Below, piece after piece: positions 10,986 through 22,534 of a DNA stretch of 64,000 nt (the first letter of the stretch is position 1; each line of letters begins with the position of its first letter). The stretch comes from Gnetum montanum (Eukaryota; Streptophyta; Gnetopsida; Gnetales; Gnetaceae), in assembly GCA_015680685.1 (NCBI GenBank), contig MNCI01008930.1, positions 18,408 through 82,407 on the forward strand. Reading direction: 5' to 3'. Below the pieces are notes generated by a model, which saw only the letters and a list, made by a program, of their open reading frames with translations, did no database searches and was not told where the DNA came from. The position numbers and the translations under genes were made by a program.

Positions 10986-12034
10986 CATTTAGTCCTTAGC
11001 ATATTTAAGTAATAGATTGGTGGTGGTATGAAGGTCTTTATGGATTACTTCTCCACCTATGATACTAACTTTGAACATATACTAGACCATTGTGAGTAAG
11101 TAATTAAATGATGTAGAGAAACAAACCTGTAGATCAATTAGCAAAATAACCACTTGATGATCAAAGATGCCATTATCTTGGGGTATAGAGTTTCAAGAAA
11201 AGGAATAGAGGTGGACCTTGAGAAAGTAAGGGTCATCCAAGGAGTGACCAAGCAAAGTCAAACTATCAAAGATGTGTTGTTCCTTGGTCATATCAATTAA
11301 TACAAGTGGTTCATTGAAAACTTTTCTAGAATTACAAAATTGCTAGTAGAGTTCACCAAGAAAGATGAAATCTTTAAATAGACCAATGAATGCAAGTAAG
11401 AATTCCATCACCAAAAGCAGAAGCTTGTAGAAACCCCATTTCTATGTACACTAGATTAATCCAAGTCATTTCATATCATGAAAAACACATCTAACTATGC
11501 CTTGGGAGTGGTGCTTACATAAATGGATGATCAAAAACATCCATATTATGTCCATTATGCAAGTTGAAGCATTGTAGGTATGAAACATAACTACACCACC
11601 ACTAAAAAAGAACTCATAGTAGTGATGTATGCCTTGGAAAAAATTAGGCACTATGTGCTTGGATATCTAATTTTTGTGCATGCAAACCATAGCACAACCT
11701 GATTCTTGATGAATAACCTAATGGTAATCCTCTATGTCATATTGTGGTTGGTGATTTTATAGGATTTTAATCTTACGATGATGGATAGCAAAGAAACCAA
11801 GAATGTAGTTACAAATCATTTATCTCCATTGTGATGGAATAATAATAAGGATGCAGAAATTATATTTGATCAATCTCTAGATGAACTCCTCTTAGATAAG
11901 TCCATTGAAGTTTAACTACTAAGGTTGCCAATTGGTATGATGAGTTTCTTTCATATCTACTCACATAGGAGACTCCTATAGAATTGGATCATAGGAAGAA
12001 ATAACAATTTCTTCATCAGATCAAACATTACATA
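10986..12034 (+). mobile_element. E4, left part: RT and RNase H remnant
   Basis: The plus strand starts abruptly inside RT. The catalytic box reads FMDY (about 11036-11050), so the second aspartate is lost. The thumb (GYRVSRKGIEVDLEKVRVIQG) and RNase H (SNYALGVVLT, YTTTKKELIVVMYALE) follow, then the linker toward integrase. E4 is 5'-truncated against E5 and is interrupted at 12034 by E3; it resumes at 22535. Confidence 0.75.
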
Positions 12035-12347
12035 TGATGAGTGGCAAGGTACCCCTATACTCAACCATGCAAATACAAGTGTTACACACACGATCTGGTC
12101 GAACTCCGCAGATGGACTAGTTGTGGCACCTAGATAGTTAGCCTTAGGTCGTAGTTCGTTGTCTTCCCACCTAGACTAGTATTATCTTTGTCACAGATGG
12201 TTTAGTCCAGAGTGAGGTGTATGATGTGGTTCCTAATCTAATGCTACTCCTGAAGGCAATGGAAAATAAATTAACTAAGCTAGGAGGAAAGGGTGAGAGA
12301 GAATCTAAACTAGCCTAAGTGTGAGGAGCATCCGTTCCTTGATTTTC
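12035..12347 (-). repeat. E3 3' LTR, inner part deleted
   Basis: This matches 21743-22058 of the E3 5' LTR, then breaks at about 12347 into A-rich internal sequence. The outer TG edge is intact, so the loss of U3, including the TATA region, came after insertion. Confidence 0.75.
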
Positions 12348-12447
12348 CGTATACAAAAAAAAATAAAACAAGAAATTGAAAAATGAAAAATTGAAAAAAA
12401 AAGTTGTAAAATTAAAGAAAATGAAAAGTATTTATTAATCCTGCTTT

Positions 12448-13045
12448 CTATTGGAATGGGGGGGTATCCCCCATAACTAAACGGTTGAGCATGGTAAGGA
12501 TTAATAAATGGACGATGAGGATCCTTGCATGTTGGAAATATTGGGACCTAGTCATATTTACCCCATTGGGGTTCACACACTTAATTGTAGTAAGCATAGT
12601 GAGGTACTTTATACGATGTAGTTCCTGGATAACGAGTTGACCCACTATGACATTTGGGATTGTTAGATGGTATGCAAGGATTGGGATGTTGCCTTCCATG
12701 ATCGTGTTTCATTGGGCCATATGGTTGTTGGAGTGTTAGTTGGTGGCCCTGATGCAGGAACATGAGGGGTTGGGTTTGAAGATAAGGGTGCACCACAGTG
12801 TTGGGCTTGTGCTGTGTTGGAGGATGCAGTCACCTTGGAATTGTGTTGTCCCTTCCTACGGTCATGTTTAAAGAAGGGACGCTTTTGATGCTGAGGAGGC
12901 CTCTCACTGCTGTTGGTAGTAGTAGCACAAGTGGCATTTGTGGGTTGTTGCGGTGCTGTAGACACTTTAGGAATAATTGGTGGCGATGTAGAAGGAGGGA
13001 AAAAATGAGAATGTTAAAAGTTAGGAGGAGTATAAGGTGCATAAG
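12448..13045 (-). pseudogene. E3 gag C-terminal proline-rich region
   Basis: The minus strand encodes Pro/Thr/Gln-rich sequence (PQQPTNATCATTT, PPQHQKRPFFKHDRRKGQ at 12960-12860) followed by CVNPNGVNMTRSQYFQHARI near 12580-12520. The same tail, including CVNPNGV.MTRSQYFQHARI, is found in E10 at 61060-61000. It is separated from the rest of E3 gag by the E2 insertion and shows frame changes. Confidence 0.6.
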
Positions 13046-13050
13046 GTGGT

Positions 13051-13959
13051 TGATGAGTGGCGAGGTACCCCTACACTCAACCATACAAAACAAGCATAGC
13101 ATGCGCGATCTAGTAGAACTCCGTAGACTAAATGCCTAAACGTCCCATGGAACACTTGGGGTTAATCATTCGTTGTCTTCCCAGACTTACTTATTGTTGT
13201 CATGGTATATGGTTAAGTAAGTCTGAGGTATATGATTTTTCTGGTCTTTTATGGTTTTTCTCCTATGCTATGAGGTGAAGGGTTGAGAAAGCTAACTAAC
13301 CTAACTAAGGACCTAAGTCTAAATTAACTAGCATCAGCATCCATTCCCACTTACCGTACACACCCTGAACCGATGCAACTGTGGCTACCAAATGCTAATC
13401 GTTACTAGGATCACCACACATAATGCACGTGCTCAAAGTGGTCATACTGANACTACAACTAGGATTATCAAGCATAGATCCTGAAATATGCTACTAGGTT
13501 ACCAAGTAGTCACAATGCTTGTAATCAAGTCGTACTCATACCGCATGCGACGAGCAGCCAATTCCTTGACTAGCCGTACACATCCTTAGATGCTCGTAAT
13601 CAAGTCGTACTTGTACCGCATTCTAGGAAAGTAATAAATAACAATAAATAAAATCCTATCCATGCACTGCAAGGCTTATCCAATCAAGTTCACCTTTATT
13701 GCCGTACACAACTTGTGTTTAGGTACAATGTTGCTCGAATAAAGACCCGTTCACTCTAGGACTCCTACTGCGGGCACATGGGAAATTAATCTAACTCTGG
13801 AGTGATCAAACTGCCAGAGCTTCGCTACTTCTAGCCAAGATGGGAAATGAGGGGAGTGCTGCCTCTTATTTATAGATTTTACGGTGGACCGTGATATCGT
13901 GTACGCGATATCATAGGGGATGACGCGATATCGCGGCTTGTGCATATCGCGTCTCATCA
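13051..13959 (-). repeat. E2 3' LTR
   Basis: TGATGAG...CTCATCA, 909 bp as assembled. A lone N at 13451 stands where the other LTR has about 150-200 bp more of tandem sequence, so this copy is under-assembled. A GATATC palindrome array lies at about 13890-13955, with the TATA box upstream of R on the minus strand at about 13870. Confidence 0.9.
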
Positions 13960-15990
13960 TACCACCATTACTGAATGAAAACCCGTCCTTAAGTTCCTTA
14001 CAATAATATTAGGAAGGTATGGAATTATTGAGGGAAATGGAACTAATGGGATGACCTATGAACAGATCATTATTACAAGACTTGACAAAACTGGTGTTCA
14101 TGACAACAAAGGTGAACACCTTATTACAATGACATCAGGCCATTGTTGGAAGCTTGAGAGAAAGAGAGAGATAGAAAGAAGTGTTGCTACTGCCAACGCC
14201 AAGATTGCGCTTTTCGTTGTCCATCCATAAGTGCGCCATCGATCTTGCTCCTTGCATAGCTACTTCAGCGCTGCTCCATTCCAATTGTTTACTCCAGATC
14301 CATTCCGTTGTTGTATGATTGCCATATGCACACATAACACAATCATATATTAGCAAGGGTAATTGAATCATTAAGTAATTAATACCTTGCTTCAGTGTAG
14401 GTCCATTGGATAGGTTGTGGTATGGCTAATATGGATCGGGAGATGTAGTAATGATGACTACCGAAGGTGTAGGGGTTAGGAAGAAAATCAAAAATTTTGG
14501 GGCTAGGAGAAAATCGAGAAAAGTGGGCCCCATACCCCCATAACTAATCGCAAACCTCTGGTAGCATTAGAATGAAGAAGGAAAAGGAGTAAGAAAGATA
14601 GATAAAAAGGGACAACTGAAAACATTAATGAAGTAGATGTCAAGATGGTATTGAAGAAAATAATAATTAATTGCAAAATGTTAAGGAAAATAAGTTAAGG
14701 AATGCACTAAATAGGAATGTCAGTGGGTCCTCCCCAAAGTAGGCGCATGCCATTAATGCCCTAACAGACCCACATTCAAAGAGTCTGTAGGCTCTAGGAA
14801 TGTCTTTTGGAACAAGAGTTAAAGTCTTAACCACAAGAATTTACTGAAAAGAAAACAATGCATCAACCAAAATAGATACACTAATGATACAATCGGCAAT
14901 GAGGTGAACAATGGAGAGAAGGATGGAAAGGAGAGAAGAGAATGGAATGGAATCTCAAGAACAAGGTGGTGTACAGCCCCTTGTGTGTTTAATGATTAAT
15001 GTGACTTGGTAAGTCTCATTCCAACTCCGGACTCAAACCAACCACTTCCAGTAGCTTCACATCAATGCATTTGGCTAAACCATCCACTTGGATAACAAGG
15101 ATGCATCTTCAAAGAGCCACCACCATTCCAATGAAACAAAGGAGACAATGAGAAGTGAGAAGGACCTGAGTTAGAGGGAACACTTTTGGTTCCATAATCA
15201 GTGCTTATAGCCTAAATTTTATTTCGTCTAAGGGGTGTACTTTGAATTCTCACTTTTTTTGTGTTTTGTGTTTTTATGCGTGAGAACAACACCATGCAAA
15301 GACTTATTATTTTTATTGTCTCAGCTTCTGATAATTGGGTAACATCGGAACAGTAAGAAAACTCAAGAAGAAACATCTAAACACCCAAGAGAATGACCAA
15401 CACAAAAGCATCAAGTTCCCTTGAAGTCACACCCTTTGCAATCCTTGAGTCCTTCCTTAGTTTGAGAAATACCTAGTCACCGATTCGTTAAAGTTCTTAT
15501 TAGAAGGGAACTGTACATTTCCAAGCCAAGAGAAACCATAGAAATTGGTGGATGGATGGATGAAGTGATCTCATTGCCTGCCATATCAAAAGAAACATAC
15601 CTTAGTATCAACATTGTGACTTAAAGGTAAAAACCAAACATTAGCAATCAATATGAAAACAGTTCATACCATCAGTCCGAACACTTATTATGGGACACAC
15701 TTACAGGGTGGATACACACACACACTCACACAAAAAATGGAAAAGTGTAACGATGTTGTAAAACAAAAATTAGAAAAGTTAAATAACTTTGTAAAACAAA
15801 AATGTGTAAAACAAAAATGTATAAAACAAAAACATAAAAGAACTGAGGGCCCCATATGGTTAGCATAGGTGGCCATCTCCCCCATGACTAAGTTGTAAGG
15901 GAGAGATCCAAAATAATGAGTGTCTATTTGAATTTCTAAGAAGTGCCCAACTTCTCCCAATTGATGATCTTAGATTCAGGGGTGGAAGTT
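13960..15990 (-). other. E2 3' noncoding region
   Basis: No gene. It is collinear with E1 877-2960 in reverse: the conserved block at 14135-14330, the T-rich tract (A-rich on +) at 15720-15845 and the GATGGCCACC block near 15870. It ends beside the LTR in sequence matching the polypurine end of E1. Confidence 0.7.
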
Positions 15991-16690
15991 GGCGACGCTC
16001 ATGTTCCAATGTATATATGCTTTCATTATTAGCATGAGTTTCCTCAATTCGTTCCATGCATATTTGTCTACTCTAACAAGTAGCTGTCAACCACAGGGTG
16101 TCTACTACTTCTTGTGTGGTTGCTACATACAGGCATCTTTGTTGCAAAGTTTCAAGGGCACACCTACTCCATGGAGGAGATGAGCATCCCTCCATGTCAT
16201 CACCCAATGAATCACTATATGTGACACATGGAACTTTCCTCTTCTCGATCTTTCCACATATCTTTACCTTAGAGATTTCCAAGGAAAGATCGCGGATCCT
16301 AAGGCATGCATCTACTGTGCTTAGCCATGTCCTTCCCATTATAATTGGGAAGTCCCCTTCATTTTTGTTCACTTCGATCACCAGAAAGTCAGATGGGTAG
16401 GACCAACCACACACAATGGTAATAATGTGCTCCACCAATCCCAAGGAAATGGTGATGGACTGGTCTGCCAGCTCTAGTTGAATGTTGCTCTTCTTAAGTT
16501 GGGGCAGGTTCCAAGCATGATACATCCTTTGTGAAATTAAGTTGACTCTGAAACCTGAGTCAAGAAGAGCCCTATGTGGTTCATTTCTGGTGATCTGTAA
16601 ATAGATTAAGGGACTCCCACGGTCAGTTAGTTTCCTGGGAAGGTGGCCTACCTTGATCCAGTTAGTTACGGTATGCGTTAACATAACCAT
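15991..16690 (-). pseudogene. E2 aspartic protease
   Basis: The minus strand gives an open stretch from 16690 to 16073. It has the catalytic triplet D-S-G in ALLDSGFRVNLIS (about 16577-16540), then YHAWNLPQLKKSNIQLELAD, GLVEHIITIVCGWSYP and FPIIMGRTWLSTVD. This is the retropepsin-like fold that cleaves the element's own polyprotein. The catalytic Asp is intact and this is the best-kept protease in the window. After 16073 a stop interrupts, and the frame then runs directly into 3' noncoding sequence, skipping RT and integrase. Confidence 0.8.
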
Positions 16691-16849
16691 ATGTGTTAGG
16701 CTTTAATTTTGGACGGAAGGGTGCTCCGAAGTGTTAGATGGTGGAGAATTGTACATGGCCTCAACCGCTTGTTGTTGCGAGAGTTTGTCTGGGCTTTTGG
16801 TTCTGAAGTAAGGTCTTCTCTTTTTACAGTTGTCAGAACTAGTGGCAGG

Positions 16850-18750
16850 TTAGATATTTACAGCTCTTGCAATGTGACGTGGTTGCGGTTGAGGAGGAAG
16901 TTCCCCTTGCATTTTTGGAGCAGGAGGTGTTACGGGAACTACTTGAGGTGGAAGAGGTACGGATGGATTAGGAGGATGGTGTGGGTATGGAGTATCTCCC
17001 AAAGGAGAAGGAGTCTTTCTGAAGTACTCCCAAGCTTGGTAGTGATGGTTGGAGGTTGTGTGACCCATAGAGTCACTTGGAGAAATCAGCTACTACACAT
17101 AATATCCATAAGGATCAGGCTACCTGTAAGGGTACTATTGTTTCAGCGATGGCATCCCCCATGACTGTGGGTATTGCCATTGCTGATGTTGTCCGATGGG
17201 CTGAGGTGGAGTTCCACTTGGATAATATGTTAGTGGTTGGTGGAACTGCCTTGGGTTACCTTGTGGATAAGGTAACCTTCAGGCTGTTTGTCGTTGATTG
17301 AGTCTTGGATTTAGTGCATACACCTCAGACTCCTGTAGATGTGAGATAATGGGGCAACATCCCTTAGGATGGTCATAGTAGCAGACCTCACATCCACCAT
17401 CATCATCTGTGTCAGAATCTATAGCCACATCGGAGTTAGTGATTTTCCCCTTACCCTTGTTATGTGCAGGGCTTAAATCTCTTCACTTTTTCTTACCTTT
17501 GTCACTACTTTTCTCTACCTTAGACTCTTCTACAATTTTTAAGACGGTTTCAATTTTAGAGTCTAAGGAACTCCATACATCGTCTACCTTAGCCGTTATT
17601 TCTATTGTTAACTTTTGGATCGGCAAGGTTTTCCGGTTCACCAACTCTTCGATTGGTGACTCATCCTCTTCATCACAAAATTTCACTCCCTTCTTTCGAA
17701 GGGAGGGATCGCAGTTGTACTTCTCTGCACTTTCCCTTTTACATAGCTCAAATTCTTTGTTTGCTACTTGCTCCAACAAGCTTTGCACTTCATGGGCTCT
17801 AAGTTGTGACAGCCTCCCTTGGGCATAGGTTCCAAGGGTTCATCTCGTTTCGTGCCCTAGCCCATCCATGATGTGACGCAGTTGATCTCGTTGTGCATAC
17901 CCATGGCCTGGGCAATGATGTAACAATGTGTAGTAGCAGGCCATGGTAGCATCCAAGGGTTCATGATGACCTTGCTTCCAGCCTTGGATCTACTTACGCA
18001 AATTGGACACTCTGGAGTACGTTTGATACTTTTCATTCAACAGTTCTAGCATCGTACTCCACCTCCTAATGGTTTTCGGTTCTAAGGACTGGTACCAGCT
18101 CTCTGCTTCTTTGGTGAGTGTCCTTGGGAACAACTTTAGCTTCTACCACTCACTATCTATATTCTGCAAGGCACAGGCATCGTGGAATGCCTACAAATGA
18201 TTTTGCAAATCAGCATTGTATCCCCCTTCAAACCGTGGGATGTTGTTCATGTCTAATCATTTGATCCGACTATTCTTTAAATGCCTTGTGGGAATCCTAA
18301 CTGCCTCCATAATGTCAAACATACTTCGGGTTGTGAGTAGGGGCTCATCATGATCATCTCTTTCATGATGCCTATGATGTCTTCATGGTTCCCTACTCTC
18401 CCTACATCCTTGCCCTTGTCCTATCTCTCGACTTTCCTGTCGAGGTATTTCTTCTTTCTTACTTTTATCCTCACCTTTATGTTCATGGTGGCTACGCCTA
18501 GATGTGGAAGGAGAGAGTGAGTGATGTGAAGAAGGGGAAGAAGAAGGGAAACCATCACCATGACGATGTTTCTTGCCTTCTCTTCGGCTGCTACGGCCCC
18601 GATCGTGGTGACGATCAAAGTGCCTGTCCTTAGCATGAGTGGTTGTTCCCTCTATGAACAGTTGGTGTTCACAGGTATCAGAACCAGGGATATGGATCAT
18701 TGATCTTATGTTCTGATACCCTTCCTCCTCATCATCGTTAGGAGGGGGAA
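16850..18750 (-). pseudogene. E2 gag remnant
   Basis: Read on minus from about 18700. A Ser/Arg/His-rich N-terminus (RSSRREGKKHRHGDG, SPSSHHSLSPSTSRRSHHEH) is followed by the gag core (MNNIPRFEGGYNADLQNHL near 18250, then WSTMLELLNEKYQTYSRVSNL and the GHGYAQRDQLRHIMDGL segment). Next is a Lys/Glu-rich segment (17788-17483), a zinc knuckle at 17392-17354 (C-EV-C-YYD-H-PKGC-C) and a Pro-rich tail (17068-16850). Several in-frame stops are present. It would form the particle shell; the 5' end is lost in the N gap. Confidence 0.7.
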
Positions 18751-18901
18751 CATCCTTTGCTAAAGAACCCGTGACAAGGGGTTCCTCATCTCCTATTTCG
18801 CTAAGGACGTGCGAGGCTTTGCCCTTCAGAAAAGTATGTTGACTCTCCTGCCTTAAGTCCTGAATATGTTGGGCATCTGTGGGATAATAATCCCTTGTGT
18901 C

Positions 18902-19270
18902 NNNNNNNNNNNNNNNNNNNNNNNNNNNNNNNNNNNNNNNNNNNNNNNNNNNNNNNNNNNNNNNNNNNNNNNNNNNNNNNNNNNNNNNNNNNNNNNNNNN
19001 NNNNNNNNNNNNNNNNNNNNNNNNNNNNNNNNNNNNNNNNNNNNNNNNNNNNNNNNNNNNNNNNNNNNNNNNNNNNNNNNNNNNNNNNNNNNNNNNNNNN
19101 NNNNNNNNNNNNNNNNNNNNNNNNNNNNNNNNNNNNNNNNNNNNNNNNNNNNNNNNNNNNNNNNNNNNNNNNNNNNNNNNNNNNNNNNNNNNNNNNNNNN
19201 NNNNNNNNNNNNNNNNNNNNNNNNNNNNNNNNNNNNNNNNNNNNNNNNNNNNNNNNNNNNNNNNNNNNNN
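18902..19270. other. Assembly gap (369 N)
   Basis: A run of N. By comparison with the 3' LTR it should contain the inner end of the E2 5' LTR (about 174 bp), the primer-binding site and the start of the gag leader. Confidence 0.95.
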
Positions 19271-20209
19271 AGGTATATGATTTTTCTGGTCTTTTATGGT
19301 TTTTCTCCTATGCTATGAGGTGAAGGGTTGAGAAAGCTAACTAACCTAACTAAGGACCTAAGTCTAAATTAACTAACATCAGCATCCATTCCCACTTACC
19401 GTACACACCCTGAACCGATGCAACTGTGGCTACCAAACGCTAATCGTTACTAGGATCACCACACGTAACGCACGTGCTCGAAGTGGTCATACTAGGACAC
19501 TTAACTAGCCTAAGTGTGATAAGCAGCCGATTTCTTGACTAGCTGTACACACCCGTAGGTGCTCATAGCCAAGTCATACTTACCCCGCGTTCTAGGAGTG
19601 AAGGGTGAGAGAACCTAACTAGCCTAAGTGCGATGAGCAACTGATTCCTTGACTAGCCGTACACACTAGACTACCACTGGGATTACCAAGCGTAGATCCT
19701 GAAATATGCTACTAGGTTACCAAGTAGTCACAATGCTCGTAATCAAGTCGTACTCATACCGCATGCGATGAGCAGCTGATTCCTTGACTACCCATACACA
19801 TCCTTAGATGCTCATAATCAAGTCGTACTCGTACCACATTCTAGGAAAGCAATAAATAACAATAAATAAAATCCTATCCATGCACTGTAAGGTTTATTCA
19901 ATCAAGTTCATCTTTATTTTTGTACATAACATGTGTTCAGGTACAATGTTGCTCGAATAAAGAGTTGTTCACTCTAGGACTCCTACTACAAACACATGGG
20001 AAATTAATCTAACTCTGGAGTGATCAAACTGCCAGAGCTTCGCTACTTCTAGCTAGGATGGGAAATGAGGGGAGTGCCGCCTCTTATTTATAGATTTGGC
20101 GATAGACCGCGATATCATGTATGCGATATCATAGGGAACGACACGATATCGTGGAGGCCACAATATCGCGTACGCAATATCGTGACTTCCACAATATCGC
20201 GTCTCATCA
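19271..20209 (-). repeat. E2 5' LTR (inner end in gap)
   Basis: This matches 13226-13959. In the first 225 aligned bases there are about five differences, all transitions. It carries extra tandem units (tgatgagcagc...ttccttgacta...tagatgctc type) at 19495-19800 and a larger GATATC/GCGTACGC palindrome array at 20105-20205. Confidence 0.85.
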
Positions 20210-20411
20210 GTGGTGATTGTGTTGAAGACATGGGCTGATAGTATTGAGGAGAATTGTAATGTGGTGAGATAGAGTATGTTGACCCTGTTGGAGAAACAAG
20301 ATGTTAAACAAGATAAGCATTTTGGTTCGGATGATACGAAGGGTGTCTCCAGTTTAGGGGTGGCCTCCCCAACTACTGGGATTGTTGCCACTGTGATCAA
20401 ATACAGTCTCT

Positions 20412-21500
20412 CTATATGAACTTTAGATGTAATGTGTTTTTCCAATGCTCATGTAAATGTAATAATATTGGGCATTGGACCTTGGGGTGATCATATAGGC
20501 ATATGTTGCATTCATATGTATGATGGGCAGTTGAGTTCTTATTTTCCTTATCCCTTCTTTCCGATTGTCTAATGTTTTGTCCTGCTTCTTGGGTTGTCAA
20601 AACTCTATCTTCAATAATATCTAAAAATTCTCCACACTTTGTATACGTCCATTCCAACATCTTATTGATCTTTTCCTTGACTTCTTCTAATGGTTTTTGT
20701 ATTGGAAAAGATGATTATTTCTCCTTGTGATAGGTTGATTTCTCCACACTTTGTATGATCATGGACCCTTGTTAAGTTGAGATTTTGGTCCCGTTGATGT
20801 TTTTCAACGCTCTTCCATCTAGCCATTTCTCCTTCTTCTTTTTCTACCCTCTTAATAAGCTCTTGTAATTGATGGGTTTGTAGTTCATATAATTGACCTT
20901 GGGCATACATCCCTAGGGTCTCTCTCGTTTCATTATGTAGCCCATCAATGATATGGTACATTAGCCTTTCCTCGGAGAACCCATGGCCTAGACAAGTGTT
21001 TAACAGTGCATAATATCTTTCTAAGGCCATGTCCAAGGGTTCATGTTGTGCTTGTTTCCATTCTTGGATTTGTTTCCTCAAGGCTGACACTCTTGCATAG
21101 GTTTGATATTTTTCATTAAAGAGTTCTACCATTGTTGACCAACGTTGTATTGAATTTGGTTTTAACGATCTATACCATACTTTTGCTTGGCCAACAAGTG
21201 TCATGGAAAGAGCTTAAGTTTTTACCAACCGTTATCGATGTTGTTCCATGTGCAGGCATCATAGAAGGCATGTAAATGTTGATGCAGATCTAAGTCATAG
21301 CCTCCTGAAAAAGTAGGAAAGTTTTTTAAATCGAGCCTGGGTAGATGGCTCTCTTTACAAAGCCTATGTGAGATTCGAACAGCCTCTTGTATTTGTGTTA
21401 AGCTTGTAGTGGCCAGTAGGGCTTCATCATCATTGAGTAAGTTATGATTTTGTGTGTTGGGATGATGTTGCTTTTGTTCATGTTTATAAAAAACTCCCAC
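20412..21500 (-). pseudogene. E3 gag remnant
   Basis: The minus strand encodes an N-terminal part (21500-21222, with LPRLDLKNFPTFSGGYDLDL), then a 180-codon open core (21204-20662) containing WYRSLKPNSIQRWSTMVELF, NEKYQTYARVSALRKQIQEW and HETRETLGMYAQGQLYELQ. This is the Ty3/gypsy gag core. A zinc knuckle follows at 20510-20472 (C-NI-C-LYD-H-PKVQ-C). The E2 insertion separates it from the Pro-rich tail at 13045-12448. One of the longer open gag segments in the window, but frame breaks exist between blocks. Confidence 0.7.
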
Positions 21501-21723
21501 TTCAGGTTATGTACTCCAACCTTCATCGTCATATAGTTCGTTGGTTCTCTAATGAACTTCCTCACTACGCGTGGCATTATCGTAATCCTGTAGGAGAGGC
21601 ATGGTTTTGAAGTTGTGTGTGAATTTATATGTGACTTTTAATAATTATTTTTTCTAAAAGGTATATCATTAAGTCCTTTACAGTGACCTTGTATAATATA
21701 ACTAATTTAGATAACTAGCACCA

Positions 21724-21741
21724 TCCCTGGAAATGGTGCCA
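21724..21741 (-). promoter_or_regulatory. E3 primer-binding site
   Basis: Immediately inside the 5' LTR (one base spacer), the minus strand reads TGGCACCATTTCCAGGGA. This is four changes from the complement of the plant tRNA-Asp 3' end, which is seen nearly perfectly in E9. Confidence 0.7.
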
Positions 21742-21742
21742 A

Positions 21743-22534
21743 TGATGAGTGGCAAGGTACCCCTACACTCAACCATACGAATACGAGTGTTACACGCGTG
21801 ATCTAGTCGAACTCCACAGAAGGACTAGTTGTGGCACCTGTATAGTTAGCCTTAGGTCATAGTTTGCTGTCTTCCCACCTAAACTAGTATTATCTTTATC
21901 ACGTATGGTTTAGTCCAAAGTGAGGTGTATGATGTGGTTCCTAATCTAATGCTAATCCTGAAGGCAATGGAAAATAAGATTAACTAAGATAGGAGGGAAG
22001 GGTGAGAGAGAATCTAAACTAGCCTAAGTGTGATGAGCATCCATTCCTTGATTTTTTGTACACATCTTGGACTTCATGCATGACTACTACTAGGATTACC
22101 AAGCGCAGATCCTAGGTACACTACTGGGTTACCAAGTAGTCACACTTAAATGCTCGTAATCAAGTCGTGCTCATTCCACATTTTAACATGAGATAAGGGT
22201 GAGAAGATATTAACTAGGAAAGCAGAAAATAAAAATTAAGTAAATAATTAATCTAAGTGAATGCTGCAATGATGAAGTAATCTTGATCTTTATTGCTGGT
22301 CATGTGCATGACCAAGTACGTCACACTCGAATAAGGATGTCGTACAATATCACCACACTGCAGGCATACACTGGGAAATAATTCTAACTCTAAGAAGGAA
22401 AAACTACAAGAGTTTGGGTAAGGAACTAAGAACTAACTCCTAAACTCATCTATCTACCTCTTATTTATAGATGAGGAGACAGGCCACGATATCATGTACG
22501 CGATATCACGGTCGACCCAAATGACGACTCATCA
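21743..22534 (-). repeat. E3 5' LTR
   Basis: 792 bp, TGATGAG...GACTCATCA. On minus, the GATATC/CGCGTAC palindromes (22485-22515) lie upstream of a TATAAATA-like box in the ctcttatttatagatg segment (about 22457-22470). Confidence 0.85.

Larger units (their letters stand above)
13051..20209 (-). mobile_element. E2: gag-protease LTR element inserted in E3, TSD gtggt
   Basis: The edges are TGATGAG at 13051 and CTCATCA at 20209. The TSD is gtggt at 13046-13050 and 20210-20214, and the uninterrupted paralogous site in E10 (about 61507-61520) has a single gtggt. Read on minus: 5' LTR, a gap, gag, protease, a 3' noncoding region and a 3' LTR. RT, RNase H and integrase are absent, with the same junction as E1. 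Two near-identical LTRs make this the youngest insertion in the window. Confidence 0.9.
12035..22534 (-). mobile_element. E3: gag-only LTR element inserted in E4, TSD acata
   Basis: The outer edges are TGATGAG at 12035 and CTCATCA at 22534, flanked by acata on the left (12030-12034) and acata on the right (22535-22539). Removing E3 rejoins E4 between its RNase H/integrase linker and its integrase zinc finger, as in E7. Read on minus, E3 is a 5' LTR (22534-21743), PBS, gag, proline-rich gag tail, a short 3' region and a truncated 3' LTR. No protease, RT or integrase is found. E2 (13051-20209) is inserted inside it. Confidence 0.85.

Noticed and set aside
18866-19323. Open frames across the N run
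   Set aside because: They consist of unknown residues and carry no information.
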